A stretch of 62,573 nucleotides of DNA, taken from positions 45,411 through 107,983 of the forward strand of contig NZ_PAQR01000004.1 of NCBI RefSeq assembly GCF_002709775.1. The letters are read 5' to 3'. The stretch is from Thalassospira sp. Lineage in GTDB: Bacteria > Pseudomonadota > Alphaproteobacteria > Rhodospirillales > Thalassospiraceae. How positions within the stretch are numbered: the first letter of the stretch is position 1; every line of letters begins with the position of its first letter. The notes beneath the pieces are model-generated. The model did no database searches. It worked only from the letters and a program-made list of their open reading frames with translations, and was not told the DNA's origin. Shown here piece after piece: positions 1 to 7,744 of the stretch. The position numbers and the translations under genes are program-made.

Positions 1-179
1 ACCTTCCAGCCTCACCACCTGTTTTGGGGACGGGTGGTTATAGACTCCGACTTTACCTTTTTCAAGGGCCAATTCAGCCCTTTCCCCTTGCTTTTTGCGG
101 CATTGAGCCGCCATTGTGCCCAAGCACGGCTTTTCAAGGCCCGATCCGCCATCCCCTTATTCCCCATCTGACTGATCAC

Positions 180-1127
180 ATGTCGCAAATCACATCAATC
201 ATTTTGCCGTTCTTTGCGCTGATCGGCCTTGGCTGGATTGGCGGCAAGTTCAAGATCGTATCGCCGGATGGTATGCGCGGCATTAACGGCTTCGTGTTCT
301 ATTTTGCCCTGCCGGCCCTTCTGTTCAAGGCGCTTGCCACCCGAAGCCCTTCAGAAATCTGGCAGCCCGACATCATGCTGGCTTATGGCGGTGGCACCCT
401 TGTGGTCTATGGCATTTCGCGCCTGATCGCCGCCCGGGTGTTCGGCCTTGATCCCACCAGCCGAACACTGTTTTCCTTTGCCGGGACCATGGGCAATGTC
501 GGGTTCATGGGACTGCCACTGATCATCGGCCTGCTGGGTCCGGCGGCGACTGTTCCGTTGATTGTGGCACTTGCGATTGATCTGGTTGTGATGCTGCCGC
601 TCTCGCTTTTGCTGCTTGAGGGTGCCAAGCACGCCCAAGACAGCAACACGATCGGCAAGATTGTACGTGGCACATTCACCAACCCGGTGGTCCTTGCAAT
701 TATCGCAGGGGTCCTGGTGAGCCTGCTTGATCTTGATTGGCCTGATGGTGTTGACTACCTGCTTGATCTTCTTGGGCAAAGTGCCGGTCCGGCCGCCCTG
801 TTTGCGATTGGTGTTGCACTTGTTGGTCGGCCGATTGCGCAAAAGCAGGCCGAACTTGCCACCATGTCTGTCGCCAAACTGATCGCCCATCCCGTTGCGG
901 TGTTTATCGGGTTCTGGATTGTTGGTTCTGTTAGCGGGTTTGAGGCAAAAGCAGTTCTGTTGCTCGCCGCCTTGCCAACTGCCGGGAATGTTTTTGTGAT
1001 CGCGACGACCTATGATCGCTATATCGTGCGCAGTTCATCAATCGTGCTGGTGACCACTGCACTTGGCGTGATCAGCTTTTCAGCATTCTCGGTCTATATT
1101 GATATGATCGTCGGATGGCTCGGTTGA
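180..1127 (+). CDS. AEC-family (auxin efflux carrier-like) transporter
   Basis: This predicted inner-membrane carrier of about 315 residues belongs to the AEC/malonate carrier family, which exports or exchanges small organic acids; the substrate cannot be read from the sequence. It is hydrophobic throughout, with about ten membrane segments in two halves. The N-terminus (ILPFFALIGLGWIGGKF, then a segment with FVFYFALPALLFKAL) and the GNVGFMGLPLI stretch near residue 110 are family hallmarks. The ATG at 180 was chosen because the reading frame before it is open only from a TTG and encodes nothing hydrophobic. No clear ribosome binding site precedes it. It stands alone and converges on the receiver gene. 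Confidence 0.85.
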   Translation: MSQITSIILPFFALIGLGWIGGKFKIVSPDGMRGINGFVFYFALPALLFKALATRSPSEIWQPDIMLAYGGGTLVVYGISRLIAARVFGLDPTSRTLFSFAGTMGNVGFMGLPLIIGLLGPAATVPLIVALAIDLVVMLPLSLLLLEGAKHAQDSNTIGKIVRGTFTNPVVLAIIAGVLVSLLDLDWPDGVDYLLDLLGQSAGPAALFAIGVALVGRPIAQKQAELATMSVAKLIAHPVAVFIGFWIVGSVSGFEAKAVLLLAALPTAGNVFVIATTYDRYIVRSSSIVLVTTALGVISFSAFSVYIDMIVGWLG

Positions 1128-1199
1128 ACTACCAAAAAGGCAGGACTAAAACGGACCTGCTCAAATGGGGCTCGATCAAGAGCAGCCGTAGAAAACCGA

Positions 1200-1604
1200 T
1201 TAGATGGCGGTCTTGATGGTATGCGCCCGACCAACCCATTTCTCGATTCGGCTCATCAGCTTTTCACGGTTGATCGGCTTGAGCACGAAATCATTCCCGC
1301 CAGCAGCAACACCACCACGCAGGTCTTCCTCACCCTGACGGGCGGTGACATAAATGATCGCACAGGACAGGTCGGGGAACTGGGTCCGGACATTGATCGC
1401 GGTTTCGAAACCGTTCATGTCAGGCATCATGATATCCATCAGGATGATGCGCGGACGTTTGGTCTTAACGAGTTTGAGAAGTTCCTTTCCAGAGGAAACA
1501 CCCTGAAACGAGAACCCGCCACTTTCGACGATTCGTTTCAGTAGAACCAGACTCTTGGGATCGTCATCGACGCCCACGATCAGAAGATCATTTCCGACTG
1601 GCAT
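1200..1604 (-). CDS. Stand-alone response regulator receiver protein
   Basis: This 134-residue protein consists of a single CheY-like receiver domain with no output domain. The acidic pocket is at DDD (14-16), the phospho-acceptor is D57 in ILMDIMMPDMNG, T87 lies in YVTARQ, and K109-P110 is the conserved lysine with its cis-proline. It is therefore likely a phosphorelay shuttle or an effector acting by protein contact; no kinase is nearby to name a partner. An AGAGGGA ribosome binding site precedes the ATG. It lies downstream of infC on the same strand but beyond an intrinsic terminator, so it probably has its own promoter or depends on read-through. Confidence 0.9.
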   Translation of the reverse strand: MPVGNDLLIVGVDDDPKSLVLLKRIVESGGFSFQGVSSGKELLKLVKTKRPRIILMDIMMPDMNGFETAINVRTQFPDLSCAIIYVTARQGEEDLRGGVAAGGNDFVLKPINREKLMSRIEKWVGRAHTIKTAI

Positions 1605-1635
1605 GGCATTCCCTCTTTGGCTTGAACCTTGGGGT

Positions 1636-1666
1636 AAAAGGCAAAACGCCGCGTCTTAACGCGGCG
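1636..1666 (-). terminator. Intrinsic terminator of infC
   Basis: On the minus strand an 8-bp GC-rich stem (1659-1666 with 1647-1654) closes a 4-nt loop and is followed by a T-rich tract reading TTTTGCCTTTT. The infC stop codon (1656-1658) falls in the loop, so the terminator begins inside the coding sequence. Confidence 0.85.
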
Positions 1667-2192
1667 CCAGCACCATAATCATAACACGGCCTTCCATCTT
1701 TGGCATCATTTCCGGTTTTGCGAGGTCTTCAAGATCCCCCGAAAAACGCTGGAGCATGCCAAGACCAAGGTCCTGGTGAGCCATCTCACGTCCGCGGAAA
1801 CGCAACGTGACTTTCACCTTGTCTCCACCGCCAAGAAACTTCTGCGCAGCTCGCAGTTTGACGTTGTAGTCATGGACATCGATGTTCGGACGGAGTTTGA
1901 TCTCCTTGACCTCGATAACCTTCTGTTTCTTTTTGGCCTCGTTCTGCTTCTTGCTTTGTTCGTATTTGAACTTGCCGTAATCAATCAGCTTGCAAACTGG
2001 CGGCTCGGCATTCGGAGCGACTTCGACAAGGTCGAGTCCAACTTCCGCTGCCATTTCAATGCCTTCACGCACCGTAATCGGGTCGGACATGTTGCCTTCG
2101 GCGTCAACGACACAGATGGAACGGGCTTTGATATCCTCATTGACGCGCGGACCTTCCTTGGTCGGCTGCATCGGTTTGCGTGGTCGTGCTAT
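1656..2192 (-). CDS. infC: Translation initiation factor IF-3, AUA start codon
   Basis: IF-3 binds the 30S subunit, prevents subunit joining and checks the start codon. The protein has the family N-terminus (GPRVNEDIKARSI), the linker signature (EPPVCKLIDYGKFKYEQSKK) and the C-domain with FRGREMAHQDLG. Start choice: an AGGAG (2204-2200) lies 7 nt before an ATA at 2192, giving I-A-R-P-R-K-P and 178 residues, close to the usual 180. Further upstream the same frame encodes Cys-rich hydrophobic sequence unlike IF-3. A non-AUG start is known for infC in many bacteria and supports self-regulation, because IF-3 rejects such starts. rpmI and rplT, the usual partners, are absent; a terminator follows directly. 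The next ATG in frame (2171) would remove the conserved basic tail. Confidence 0.93.
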   Translation of the reverse strand: MARPRKPMQPTKEGPRVNEDIKARSICVVDAEGNMSDPITVREGIEMAAEVGLDLVEVAPNAEPPVCKLIDYGKFKYEQSKKQNEAKKKQKVIEVKEIKLRPNIDVHDYNVKLRAAQKFLGGGDKVKVTLRFRGREMAHQDLGLGMLQRFSGDLEDLAKPEMMPKMEGRVMIMVLAPR

Positions 2193-2212
2193 GGATAATC
2201 TCCTATGGTCAT
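2189..2212 (-). other. Seven-codon mini reading frame bridging leader ORF and infC
   Basis: The frame runs ATG (2212) to TAG (2191-2189) and encodes MTIGDYP. Its ATG overlaps the TGA of the upstream leader frame (TGATG), and its TAG overlaps the infC ATA start (ATAG). It contains the infC AGGAG, so translating it would run ribosomes over the infC start site. Whether it is translated is unknown. Confidence 0.25.
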
Positions 2213-2283
2213 CAAACAAATCGGTCAGAAACAGAAGCAGGAAAGCGCACATGGAAGTACAGAAGCACCATGGTGTTTTCCAT
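2212..2283 (-). CDS. Possible 23-residue leader peptide upstream of infC
   Basis: A short frame starts at an ATG (2283) preceded by GGTGAGG at 5-nt spacing and ends at TGA (2214-2212). The peptide starts MENTMVLLYFHVRF and ends in DRFV. The start region lies in a fold with outer arms CATGGAA/TTCCATG (2278-2284 and 2250-2256) around a perfect CACCATGGTG palindrome (2266-2275), so start access could depend on RNA structure. No known leader peptide is recognised. It may be a chance frame; the support is the ribosome binding site and the stop-start overlaps leading to infC. Confidence 0.3.
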   Translation of the reverse strand: MENTMVLLYFHVRFPASVSDRFV

Positions 2284-2407
2284 GAGACCTCACCTAGCAT
2301 ATCCACGCGCGTTCAGAAAGCAATGATTTTAGGCAACTAGATCGGCCTCAAAGCGCCATTTTCCGCGCCTTTGTTCCCGAAAGCCAAAACAGATAAATTC
2401 CGCAATC

Positions 2408-3442
2408 CTAGTCGGTGAGATCAAGACGCTCGCGAATGACATCCATCACGCGGTTGACGGTGAGTTGGCGCAGATCGTTTTCGCGAACAACACTGACCGC
2501 ATTCTGCCCATGACCGCGCGGCGCACTGAGCTTCGGATCAGACTCGCGCGAAAACAACACAATCGAAGGCGCACCCGCCGCTGCGGCGATATGCATAGGC
2601 CCGGTATCATTACCAATCGCCAGCACCGAACGCGCGGCAAGGGAGGCGATATCAAGGAACCCGGTCCGGCCCATCAGATTACGCGCCTTGGGGCACATCT
2701 GATCAATGCGGTTCAAAACATCGGCTTCGCTGTCGGTCCCGATCAGAACCGGCGTCAGCCGATAGTCCGCCAGCTTCTTCGCCAAAAGACCAAACCGCTC
2801 CGCTGGCCAACGTTTCGCCGGACGATGCGGCGCCCCACCAGGACAAATCAACACGAACGGGCTGCGAATACCAAATCGGTCGAGATCAATATCCGGCCCG
2901 GAAATATAAGGGGCAGGGACATCCTTGATACCGGCATCAGCAAGCTGATCCGCATGTCGATCAATCGTATGCATGTTTGAGCGTTCAGGATTGGCATGTG
3001 GATGCGAGCACCCACGCGCAATCCCGGACCATTCGGGCTTTGGACCCGGCCAAAATAGTTTGTAGTAAAATCCGGATCGATCCGACGTCTGCAGATCATA
3101 AACCCGGTCAAAATTGCCATTGCGCAGGAACCGGCGCAGCGCCAGGACTTCGCGCACGTTGCTCAGTTTCGGACGGCGGTCGATGGCAATTGAGTCAAAA
3201 AAGCCACTCGCCTTCATCAAATCAACATACGGCCGCGTAGTCAAAACCGTGATATGCGCATCAGGGTGAGCCGCACGGATGGCCGCAAACGGCCCCATGG
3301 CCAATACAACATCGCCCAAAGCAGAGAGCTTGATAACCAGAATACGCTCACGCTTTGGTTCCTCCATTGCTGCAACCGTCTGACCATCATTCTCTGAATT
3401 TTGCGCGTCAGCAGGCGAAGTTTCAGTTTGCTTGTCGGTCAT
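2408..3442 (-). CDS. Glycosyltransferase family 9 (heptosyltransferase-like)
   Basis: This 344-residue predicted cytoplasmic GT-B enzyme belongs to the ADP-heptose:LPS heptosyltransferase family and probably adds a core sugar to lipopolysaccharide. Visible marks are ILVIKLSALGDVVLAMGPF after a polar tail of about 30 residues, CPGGAPHRPAKRWP in the middle, and the acceptor/nucleotide signature GNDTGPMHIAAAAGAP near residue 280. Its ATG overlaps the stop of the preceding glycosyltransferase (ATGA at 3439-3442), so the two are translationally coupled. The exact donor is not certain; GT9 also contains non-heptose enzymes. Confidence 0.87.
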   Translation of the reverse strand: MTDKQTETSPADAQNSENDGQTVAAMEEPKRERILVIKLSALGDVVLAMGPFAAIRAAHPDAHITVLTTRPYVDLMKASGFFDSIAIDRRPKLSNVREVLALRRFLRNGNFDRVYDLQTSDRSGFYYKLFWPGPKPEWSGIARGCSHPHANPERSNMHTIDRHADQLADAGIKDVPAPYISGPDIDLDRFGIRSPFVLICPGGAPHRPAKRWPAERFGLLAKKLADYRLTPVLIGTDSEADVLNRIDQMCPKARNLMGRTGFLDIASLAARSVLAIGNDTGPMHIAAAAGAPSIVLFSRESDPKLSAPRGHGQNAVSVVRENDLRQLTVNRVMDVIRERLDLTD

Positions 3443-4671
3443 GCAGCGTTCCTGATAACCCGCTTGAGCGCCTTGGCGTAAACATTCAGAGTCCGCTCTG
3501 CCATTTGCTCTAGCGAGTATTCGGCAATCACATGATCACGCCCCTTGGCAGCCAGTTTGGCACGTTTTTCTGGTGTCAGGCTCAAGACCTGCACAAGCGC
3601 ACGCGACAGCTGATCAACCTCACCCGTGCTCACCAGCCAACCGGTCTCCCCCGGCAAAACCGTTTCCATCGCCCCGCCATGTGCGGTCGAGACAACTGGA
3701 CGCCCCATAGCCTGTGCCTCGGACGGAATACGACCGAAGGCCTCTGGCTCCACTGAAGGACAAGCGACAACATCTGCCAGCATGTAAGCAGCTGGCATGT
3801 CATTACAGTGATCAACGATGTGAACGATGTCTTCTAGGCCAAGCTTGCGGGTCATCTGCAAGACTTCCTCGCGATATCCGGTACGTCCTTGGTCAGAACC
3901 GACGATCAGACAGCGGACCTTGCGGTGTCCGAGGGCTTCAAGAACAGAGGGCAATGCGCGAATCAAGAAGCTATGGCCTTTCCAACGGGTGATCCGTCCG
4001 GGCAGCATGATGACATACTCTTCCCCGTCCAAACGCCACAGGTTTGACAGGGCGATCAAGCGCTCCTGGCTGACATTTTCCGGATTAAACAGATCAACAT
4101 TCGTGCCGCGCGGTACAATGTTCAGTCGGTCGGGTTCGACCTTGTAATATTTGTTGATGTGATTGGCGATATGCTTGGAGATCGCGATCACCTGATCCCC
4201 CATAGTCATGATCGCGTTATAGCGACGCTTGAACGGGTTGTTGTAACCGGAATAGGTGCCATGGAAGGTCGTGACAAACGGGATACCGGTCTTGCGCGCG
4301 GCAAAAACCGCGCTCCATGCCGGCGCGCGCGAGCGGGCGTGGATGATATCGACACCTTCATCACGGATGACCTTGACGAGCGCATCGATATTCTTGCGCA
4401 TGGTCAGGATGTTTTTTGATTTGAGCGGCAGAGTAATGTGCTTGGCACCAATGCGATCAAGTTCGCGTTCCAGCCGACCACCCTGTGATGCAACCAGCGC
4501 CTTGCCGCCACCATCAACGATGGCGCGCGCGATATCTACTGTGCCGCGCTCGACACCACCGGCATCAAGTTCCGGAAGGACCTGTAAAATAACGGCAGGT
4601 CGATAGTCCCCGCCTTGCGCTTGGGGCTCTGATCGATAGACTGTCTCTGTCATTACTTCTGACGCGCTCAT
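3439..4671 (-). CDS. Glycosyltransferase family 4, surface polysaccharide or LPS core
   Basis: This GT-B retaining glycosyltransferase has about 410 residues. The N-terminal acceptor domain has the glycine-rich LDAGGVERGT loop. The C-terminal donor domain has LPGRITRWKGH, then the E-x7-E region EAFGRIPSEAQAMGRPVV and the AHGGAMETVLPGETGWLV stretch. The ATG at 4671 is preceded by TTGGAG; the longer frame upstream encodes no family sequence. It is first in a two-gene operon with the GT9 gene and is divergent from the hydrolase gene, with only 39 bp between starts. Acceptor and sugar are not identifiable from sequence. Confidence 0.88.
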   Translation of the reverse strand: MSASEVMTETVYRSEPQAQGGDYRPAVILQVLPELDAGGVERGTVDIARAIVDGGGKALVASQGGRLERELDRIGAKHITLPLKSKNILTMRKNIDALVKVIRDEGVDIIHARSRAPAWSAVFAARKTGIPFVTTFHGTYSGYNNPFKRRYNAIMTMGDQVIAISKHIANHINKYYKVEPDRLNIVPRGTNVDLFNPENVSQERLIALSNLWRLDGEEYVIMLPGRITRWKGHSFLIRALPSVLEALGHRKVRCLIVGSDQGRTGYREEVLQMTRKLGLEDIVHIVDHCNDMPAAYMLADVVACPSVEPEAFGRIPSEAQAMGRPVVSTAHGGAMETVLPGETGWLVSTGEVDQLSRALVQVLSLTPEKRAKLAAKGRDHVIAEYSLEQMAERTLNVYAKALKRVIRNAA

Positions 4672-4710
4672 GCAACTCCAACCACCAACACCCAAGGACA
4701 GACGCCCCGG

Positions 4711-5520
4711 ATGACACATGACCTGCCGACGCAACAGCCCGCAAAGCCCGAATATCTCAACCGGCCAGATGGTTTAAAAATCGCATACCATCACGTACCG
4801 GGCAAGCCATCTAACGTACAGGTGCCCAATACGCCCGGTGTGATGTTTCTTGGCGGTTTCATGTCGGACATGACCGGCACCAAGGCAACCCACCTTGAGG
4901 CGCACTGCATTCGGCAGGGGGTGGCTTATACCCGCTTTGACTATTCCGGTCACGGACAATCGTCGGGCAAATTTGCCGATGGCACCATCGGACAATGGGC
5001 CAGTGATGCCATTGCAGTTCTTGATGAAATCACCTCTGGCCCGCAGATTCTTGTCGGCTCGTCGATGGGGGGATGGATCATGCTTCTGGCGGCCCTTGCA
5101 CGTAAGGAACGCATTGCGGGACTGGTCGGCATCGCTGCTGCCCCCGACTTTACCGAAGACCTGATGTGGGCGCAGTTCAGCGAAGAGCAGAAAAAGACCA
5201 TCATGGATGAAGGCGCGCTGATCGAGCCGACCGAATATGGTGACGATCCCTATACCATCACCCGTGATCTGATCGAGGACGGCCGTAACCAGCTTTTGCT
5301 GCGCCAGCCGATTGATCTGAAATGTCCGGTCCGACTGGTTCAGGGCATGCAAGACCCGGATGTGCCCTGGCAAACGGCGATCCGCCTGACCGAGGCACTG
5401 GTTACCGATGATGTCCGGGTGGATCTGATCAAGACCGGCGATCATCGCCTGTCAGAGCCTGATCAGCTAGACGTCATCACCAAACATATTGATGAAATGA
5501 TCGCAAAGACGTCGGGATAA
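4711..5520 (+). CDS. Alpha/beta hydrolase, ABHD10-like esterase/thioesterase
   Basis: This 269-residue serine hydrolase has the nucleophile elbow G-S-S118-M-G, an acid in VQGMQDPD (D216) and a histidine in TGDHRLSEPDQ (H246). The oxyanion region FLGGFMSDMTGTKA and the FDYSGHGQSSG strand fit the family of mammalian ABHD10, whose members cleave acyl thioesters and acyl glucuronides. The bacterial substrate is unknown. No signal peptide is seen, so it is likely cytoplasmic. An AAGGA lies before the ATG. The stop is near the Rieske gene stop, so the two genes converge. Confidence 0.85.
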   Translation: MTHDLPTQQPAKPEYLNRPDGLKIAYHHVPGKPSNVQVPNTPGVMFLGGFMSDMTGTKATHLEAHCIRQGVAYTRFDYSGHGQSSGKFADGTIGQWASDAIAVLDEITSGPQILVGSSMGGWIMLLAALARKERIAGLVGIAAAPDFTEDLMWAQFSEEQKKTIMDEGALIEPTEYGDDPYTITRDLIEDGRNQLLLRQPIDLKCPVRLVQGMQDPDVPWQTAIRLTEALVTDDVRVDLIKTGDHRLSEPDQLDVITKHIDEMIAKTSG

Positions 5521-5558
5521 CGCACCGTCTATGCTTCAAGTTCGGATATGACAGACGA

Positions 5559-5894
5559 TCAGGCCAGAACGACCTGATCGTCATTTATTTTCACTGCAAC
5601 CGGCTCAAGCATATCGCCCGTGCACGGGCCGGATACACATTCGCCATCCTCGATGCGAAAACGCGCGCCATGGGTCGAACAGATGATTTCATCACCAAAA
5701 TCGCTGATGAACTCGTCCGGTTCCATATCCAGCGGCACGCCGATATGCGGGCAGCTGTTGATATAGCCAAAGACGTCATCACCACTGCGTACGACAAAGA
5801 TGCCGGTGCCGCCAAGATTAAGGCCCTTGGCACCGGTGGCATCAAGATCGCTAAGCGTGCAAAGCACCGTGCCAACCGCAGGCAGATCGCTCAT
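5559..5894 (-). CDS. Rieske [2Fe-2S] ferredoxin-like protein
   Basis: This 111-residue protein is a single Rieske domain. The cluster ligands are visible as C48-P-H50 and C72-S-T-H75 (CxH then Cx2H). There is no membrane anchor or catalytic domain, so it resembles small electron carriers of the NirD/BphF kind; its partner is not in the window. It is last in the tsaD-gpsA-YCII-EVE operon and its ATG overlaps the EVE stop (ATGA at 5891-5894), so it is probably translationally coupled to that gene. Confidence 0.9.
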   Translation of the reverse strand: MSDLPAVGTVLCTLSDLDATGAKGLNLGGTGIFVVRSGDDVFGYINSCPHIGVPLDMEPDEFISDFGDEIICSTHGARFRIEDGECVSGPCTGDMLEPVAVKINDDQVVLA

Positions 5895-6304
5895 GGGTCA
5901 ACCCCGCCCATTTCGCAGATGGCGGCCCATGATGCATCATCAATCGGCATCACCGACAAACGCGACTGCTTGAGCAAGGCAAGATCAGCAAAACGCGGAT
6001 CGGCCTTGATATCGGCAAGGGTCACGGCGGTTTTCAACGGCTTGACCGTTTCGAAATCCACCTGGACGAACTTCCCCTTTTCATCGGTCGGGTCCGGGTA
6101 ATATTCGCGCACCACTTCGACAATCCCGACAATGCGTTTTTCATTCACCGAATGATAAAAGAACGCCTTGTCGCCAATCTTCATCGCACGCAGGTTCTTG
6201 GCAGCCTGATGGTTACGCACACCATCCCAGCCTTCGACACCCTTTTTGACCTGGTCGTCCCACGACCAGCTTCCCGGTTCGGTTTTGACCAGCCAGTATG
6301 CCAT
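5891..6304 (-). CDS. EVE domain protein
   Basis: This 137-residue protein is essentially one EVE (PUA-like) domain: MAYWLVKTEPGSWSWDDQ at the start, WDGVRNHQAAKNLRAMKIGD, FFYHSVNEKRIVGIVEV, then DPRFADLALLKQSRLSVMPI. EVE domains bind modified bases in DNA or RNA; the ligand here is unknown. It sits between YCII and Rieske genes with 3 bp before it and a 4-bp overlap after it, behind tsaD and gpsA. The position next to a tRNA-modification gene (tsaD) would fit an RNA-linked role, but that is inference. Confidence 0.92.
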   Translation of the reverse strand: MAYWLVKTEPGSWSWDDQVKKGVEGWDGVRNHQAAKNLRAMKIGDKAFFYHSVNEKRIVGIVEVVREYYPDPTDEKGKFVQVDFETVKPLKTAVTLADIKADPRFADLALLKQSRLSVMPIDDASWAAICEMGGVDP

Positions 6305-6307
6305 GGA

Positions 6308-6586
6308 TCAGAAGACCTTCTTGAACGGGCGAATGACGACGGATTCGAACAAGCCTGCCTTTGCATAGGGATCATTGGCGGCAAATTCGCGCGCATCTTC
6401 GATGGCATCAAATTCGATGATAAAGACCGAACCATTCATGCCTTCCATATCGGGATCAAGGGTCGGGCCCGCGGCAACGATACGATCAGCAAAGCCGCCT
6501 TTGATATAGGCCAGATGGTCTTCACGATTGGCCTTGCGCACATCAAGGTGGCCCGGCTTGTCAACGCAACGAATATAGAAATGCAT
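6308..6586 (-). CDS. YCII (YciI-like) family protein
   Basis: This 92-residue protein has a ferredoxin-like fold of the YCII family. The conserved histidine lies in REDHLAYI near residue 24, and the motif NDPYAKAGLFESVVIRPF closes the domain. Family members are proposed dehalogenase-like enzymes or small accessory proteins; the reaction is not established here. AGGAAA precedes the ATG. It lies between gpsA (about 100 bp upstream) and the EVE gene (3 bp downstream). Confidence 0.9.
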   Translation of the reverse strand: MHFYIRCVDKPGHLDVRKANREDHLAYIKGGFADRIVAAGPTLDPDMEGMNGSVFIIEFDAIEDAREFAANDPYAKAGLFESVVIRPFKKVF

Positions 6587-6688
6587 GAACGGTTTCCTGC
6601 TTCTTTATGGGATCAATGTCCGTAAAGTGCCAGAAGCCCCATGTATTCTCAAGCCGAACCGCGTTGCACATAATCGTGATGACGGGAT

Positions 6689-7693
6689 TTAGTTGGCGTT
6701 TTCAAGCTCGTCACGGAAGGGGCGCTGCAACAGGGCATTGATCGTGCTGCGCAGATCGGCGTCATGATTGGCCACCTGATCAACAGCCGCACAGATCGGC
6801 ATTTCCACGCCATATTTATTGGCAACGGCAGTAATGGATGCTGCCGTATGCACGCCTTCAGTCACAGACCGACGCTCCGCCAGAATGTCTTGCGCCTTAC
6901 GGCCTTCGCCCAGCGCAACGCCAAAGGTGTAGTTCCGTGACAGCGTTCCGGTGCAGGTCAGGGTCAAGTCGCCAAGACCTGCAAGCCCCAACATGGTTTC
7001 AACCCGACCTCCCATGGCCGAGGCCAATCGTGACATTTCGGCAATCCCGCGGGTAATCAGAGCCGCGCGTGCATTGTCACCCAGCTTCAAACCAGCTACC
7101 ACGCCACTGGCAATCGCAAGAACGTTCTTGATGGCACCTGCCACCTCAACACCAGCGACGTCAGTGCTGAAATAGGGTCGGAACTCCGGGGTTCCAATCA
7201 ACTCAACCAACCGTTTGCCGAGCGCGCGATCTTCGCAGGCCAGCGTAATCGCCGCCGGCAGACCAACAGCAACCTCCTGGGCAAAGGTCGGGCCGGACAG
7301 GACCGCAACCGGGACATCGCCAAGCGTTTCGGAAACGACCTGCGCCATCAGTGCGCCAGTTTCCTTCTCAATACCCTTGCAGCAAATCACCGCCGGAAGC
7401 TGATCTGGCCAATGCGCCGACAATTTGGTCAGGGTTTCGCGCAAATGTTGTGCGGGGGTAACCAGCAGGACCGCATCAGAATCGCGCAAACCTTCAACAT
7501 GGGTGGTTGCACGAAGCGCGCCCGGCAACTCGATGCCGGGCAGATACAGGTCATTTTCACCCGTAGTATTGATCCGATCTGCCAGTTCTTCATTGCGCAA
7601 GATCAGTTCAACATCTTCGCCAGCTCGCACAGCCTGCACGGCCAGGGCTGTTCCCCAGGCACCGCCACCCACAACTGTAATGCGCTTTTTCAT
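6689..7693 (-). CDS. gpsA: Glycerol-3-phosphate dehydrogenase [NAD(P)+]
   Basis: GpsA reduces dihydroxyacetone phosphate to sn-glycerol 3-phosphate for phospholipid synthesis in the cytoplasm. The 334-residue protein has the Rossmann motif VVGGGAWGTALA at the N-terminus, the catalytic lysine in GAIKNVLAIASGVVAGL near residue 190, and GDNARAALITRGIAEM followed by GLAGLGDLTLTC. The ATG at 7693 was preferred over a TTG two codons upstream. It follows tsaD closely and probably shares its transcript, an arrangement common in alphaproteobacteria. Confidence 0.96.
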   Translation of the reverse strand: MKKRITVVGGGAWGTALAVQAVRAGEDVELILRNEELADRINTTGENDLYLPGIELPGALRATTHVEGLRDSDAVLLVTPAQHLRETLTKLSAHWPDQLPAVICCKGIEKETGALMAQVVSETLGDVPVAVLSGPTFAQEVAVGLPAAITLACEDRALGKRLVELIGTPEFRPYFSTDVAGVEVAGAIKNVLAIASGVVAGLKLGDNARAALITRGIAEMSRLASAMGGRVETMLGLAGLGDLTLTCTGTLSRNYTFGVALGEGRKAQDILAERRSVTEGVHTAASITAVANKYGVEMPICAAVDQVANHDADLRSTINALLQRPFRDELENAN

Positions 7694-7744
7694 GATCAAA
7701 ATTCCGGCAAAAGATGAAGTCGTGCAGTAATTCGGATGGAAGCT

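Noticed and set aside
2193..2306. In-frame N-terminal extension of IF-3 from a GTG at 2306
   Set aside because: It adds Cys-rich hydrophobic residues absent from the family and ignores the well-placed AGGAG before the AUA at 2192.
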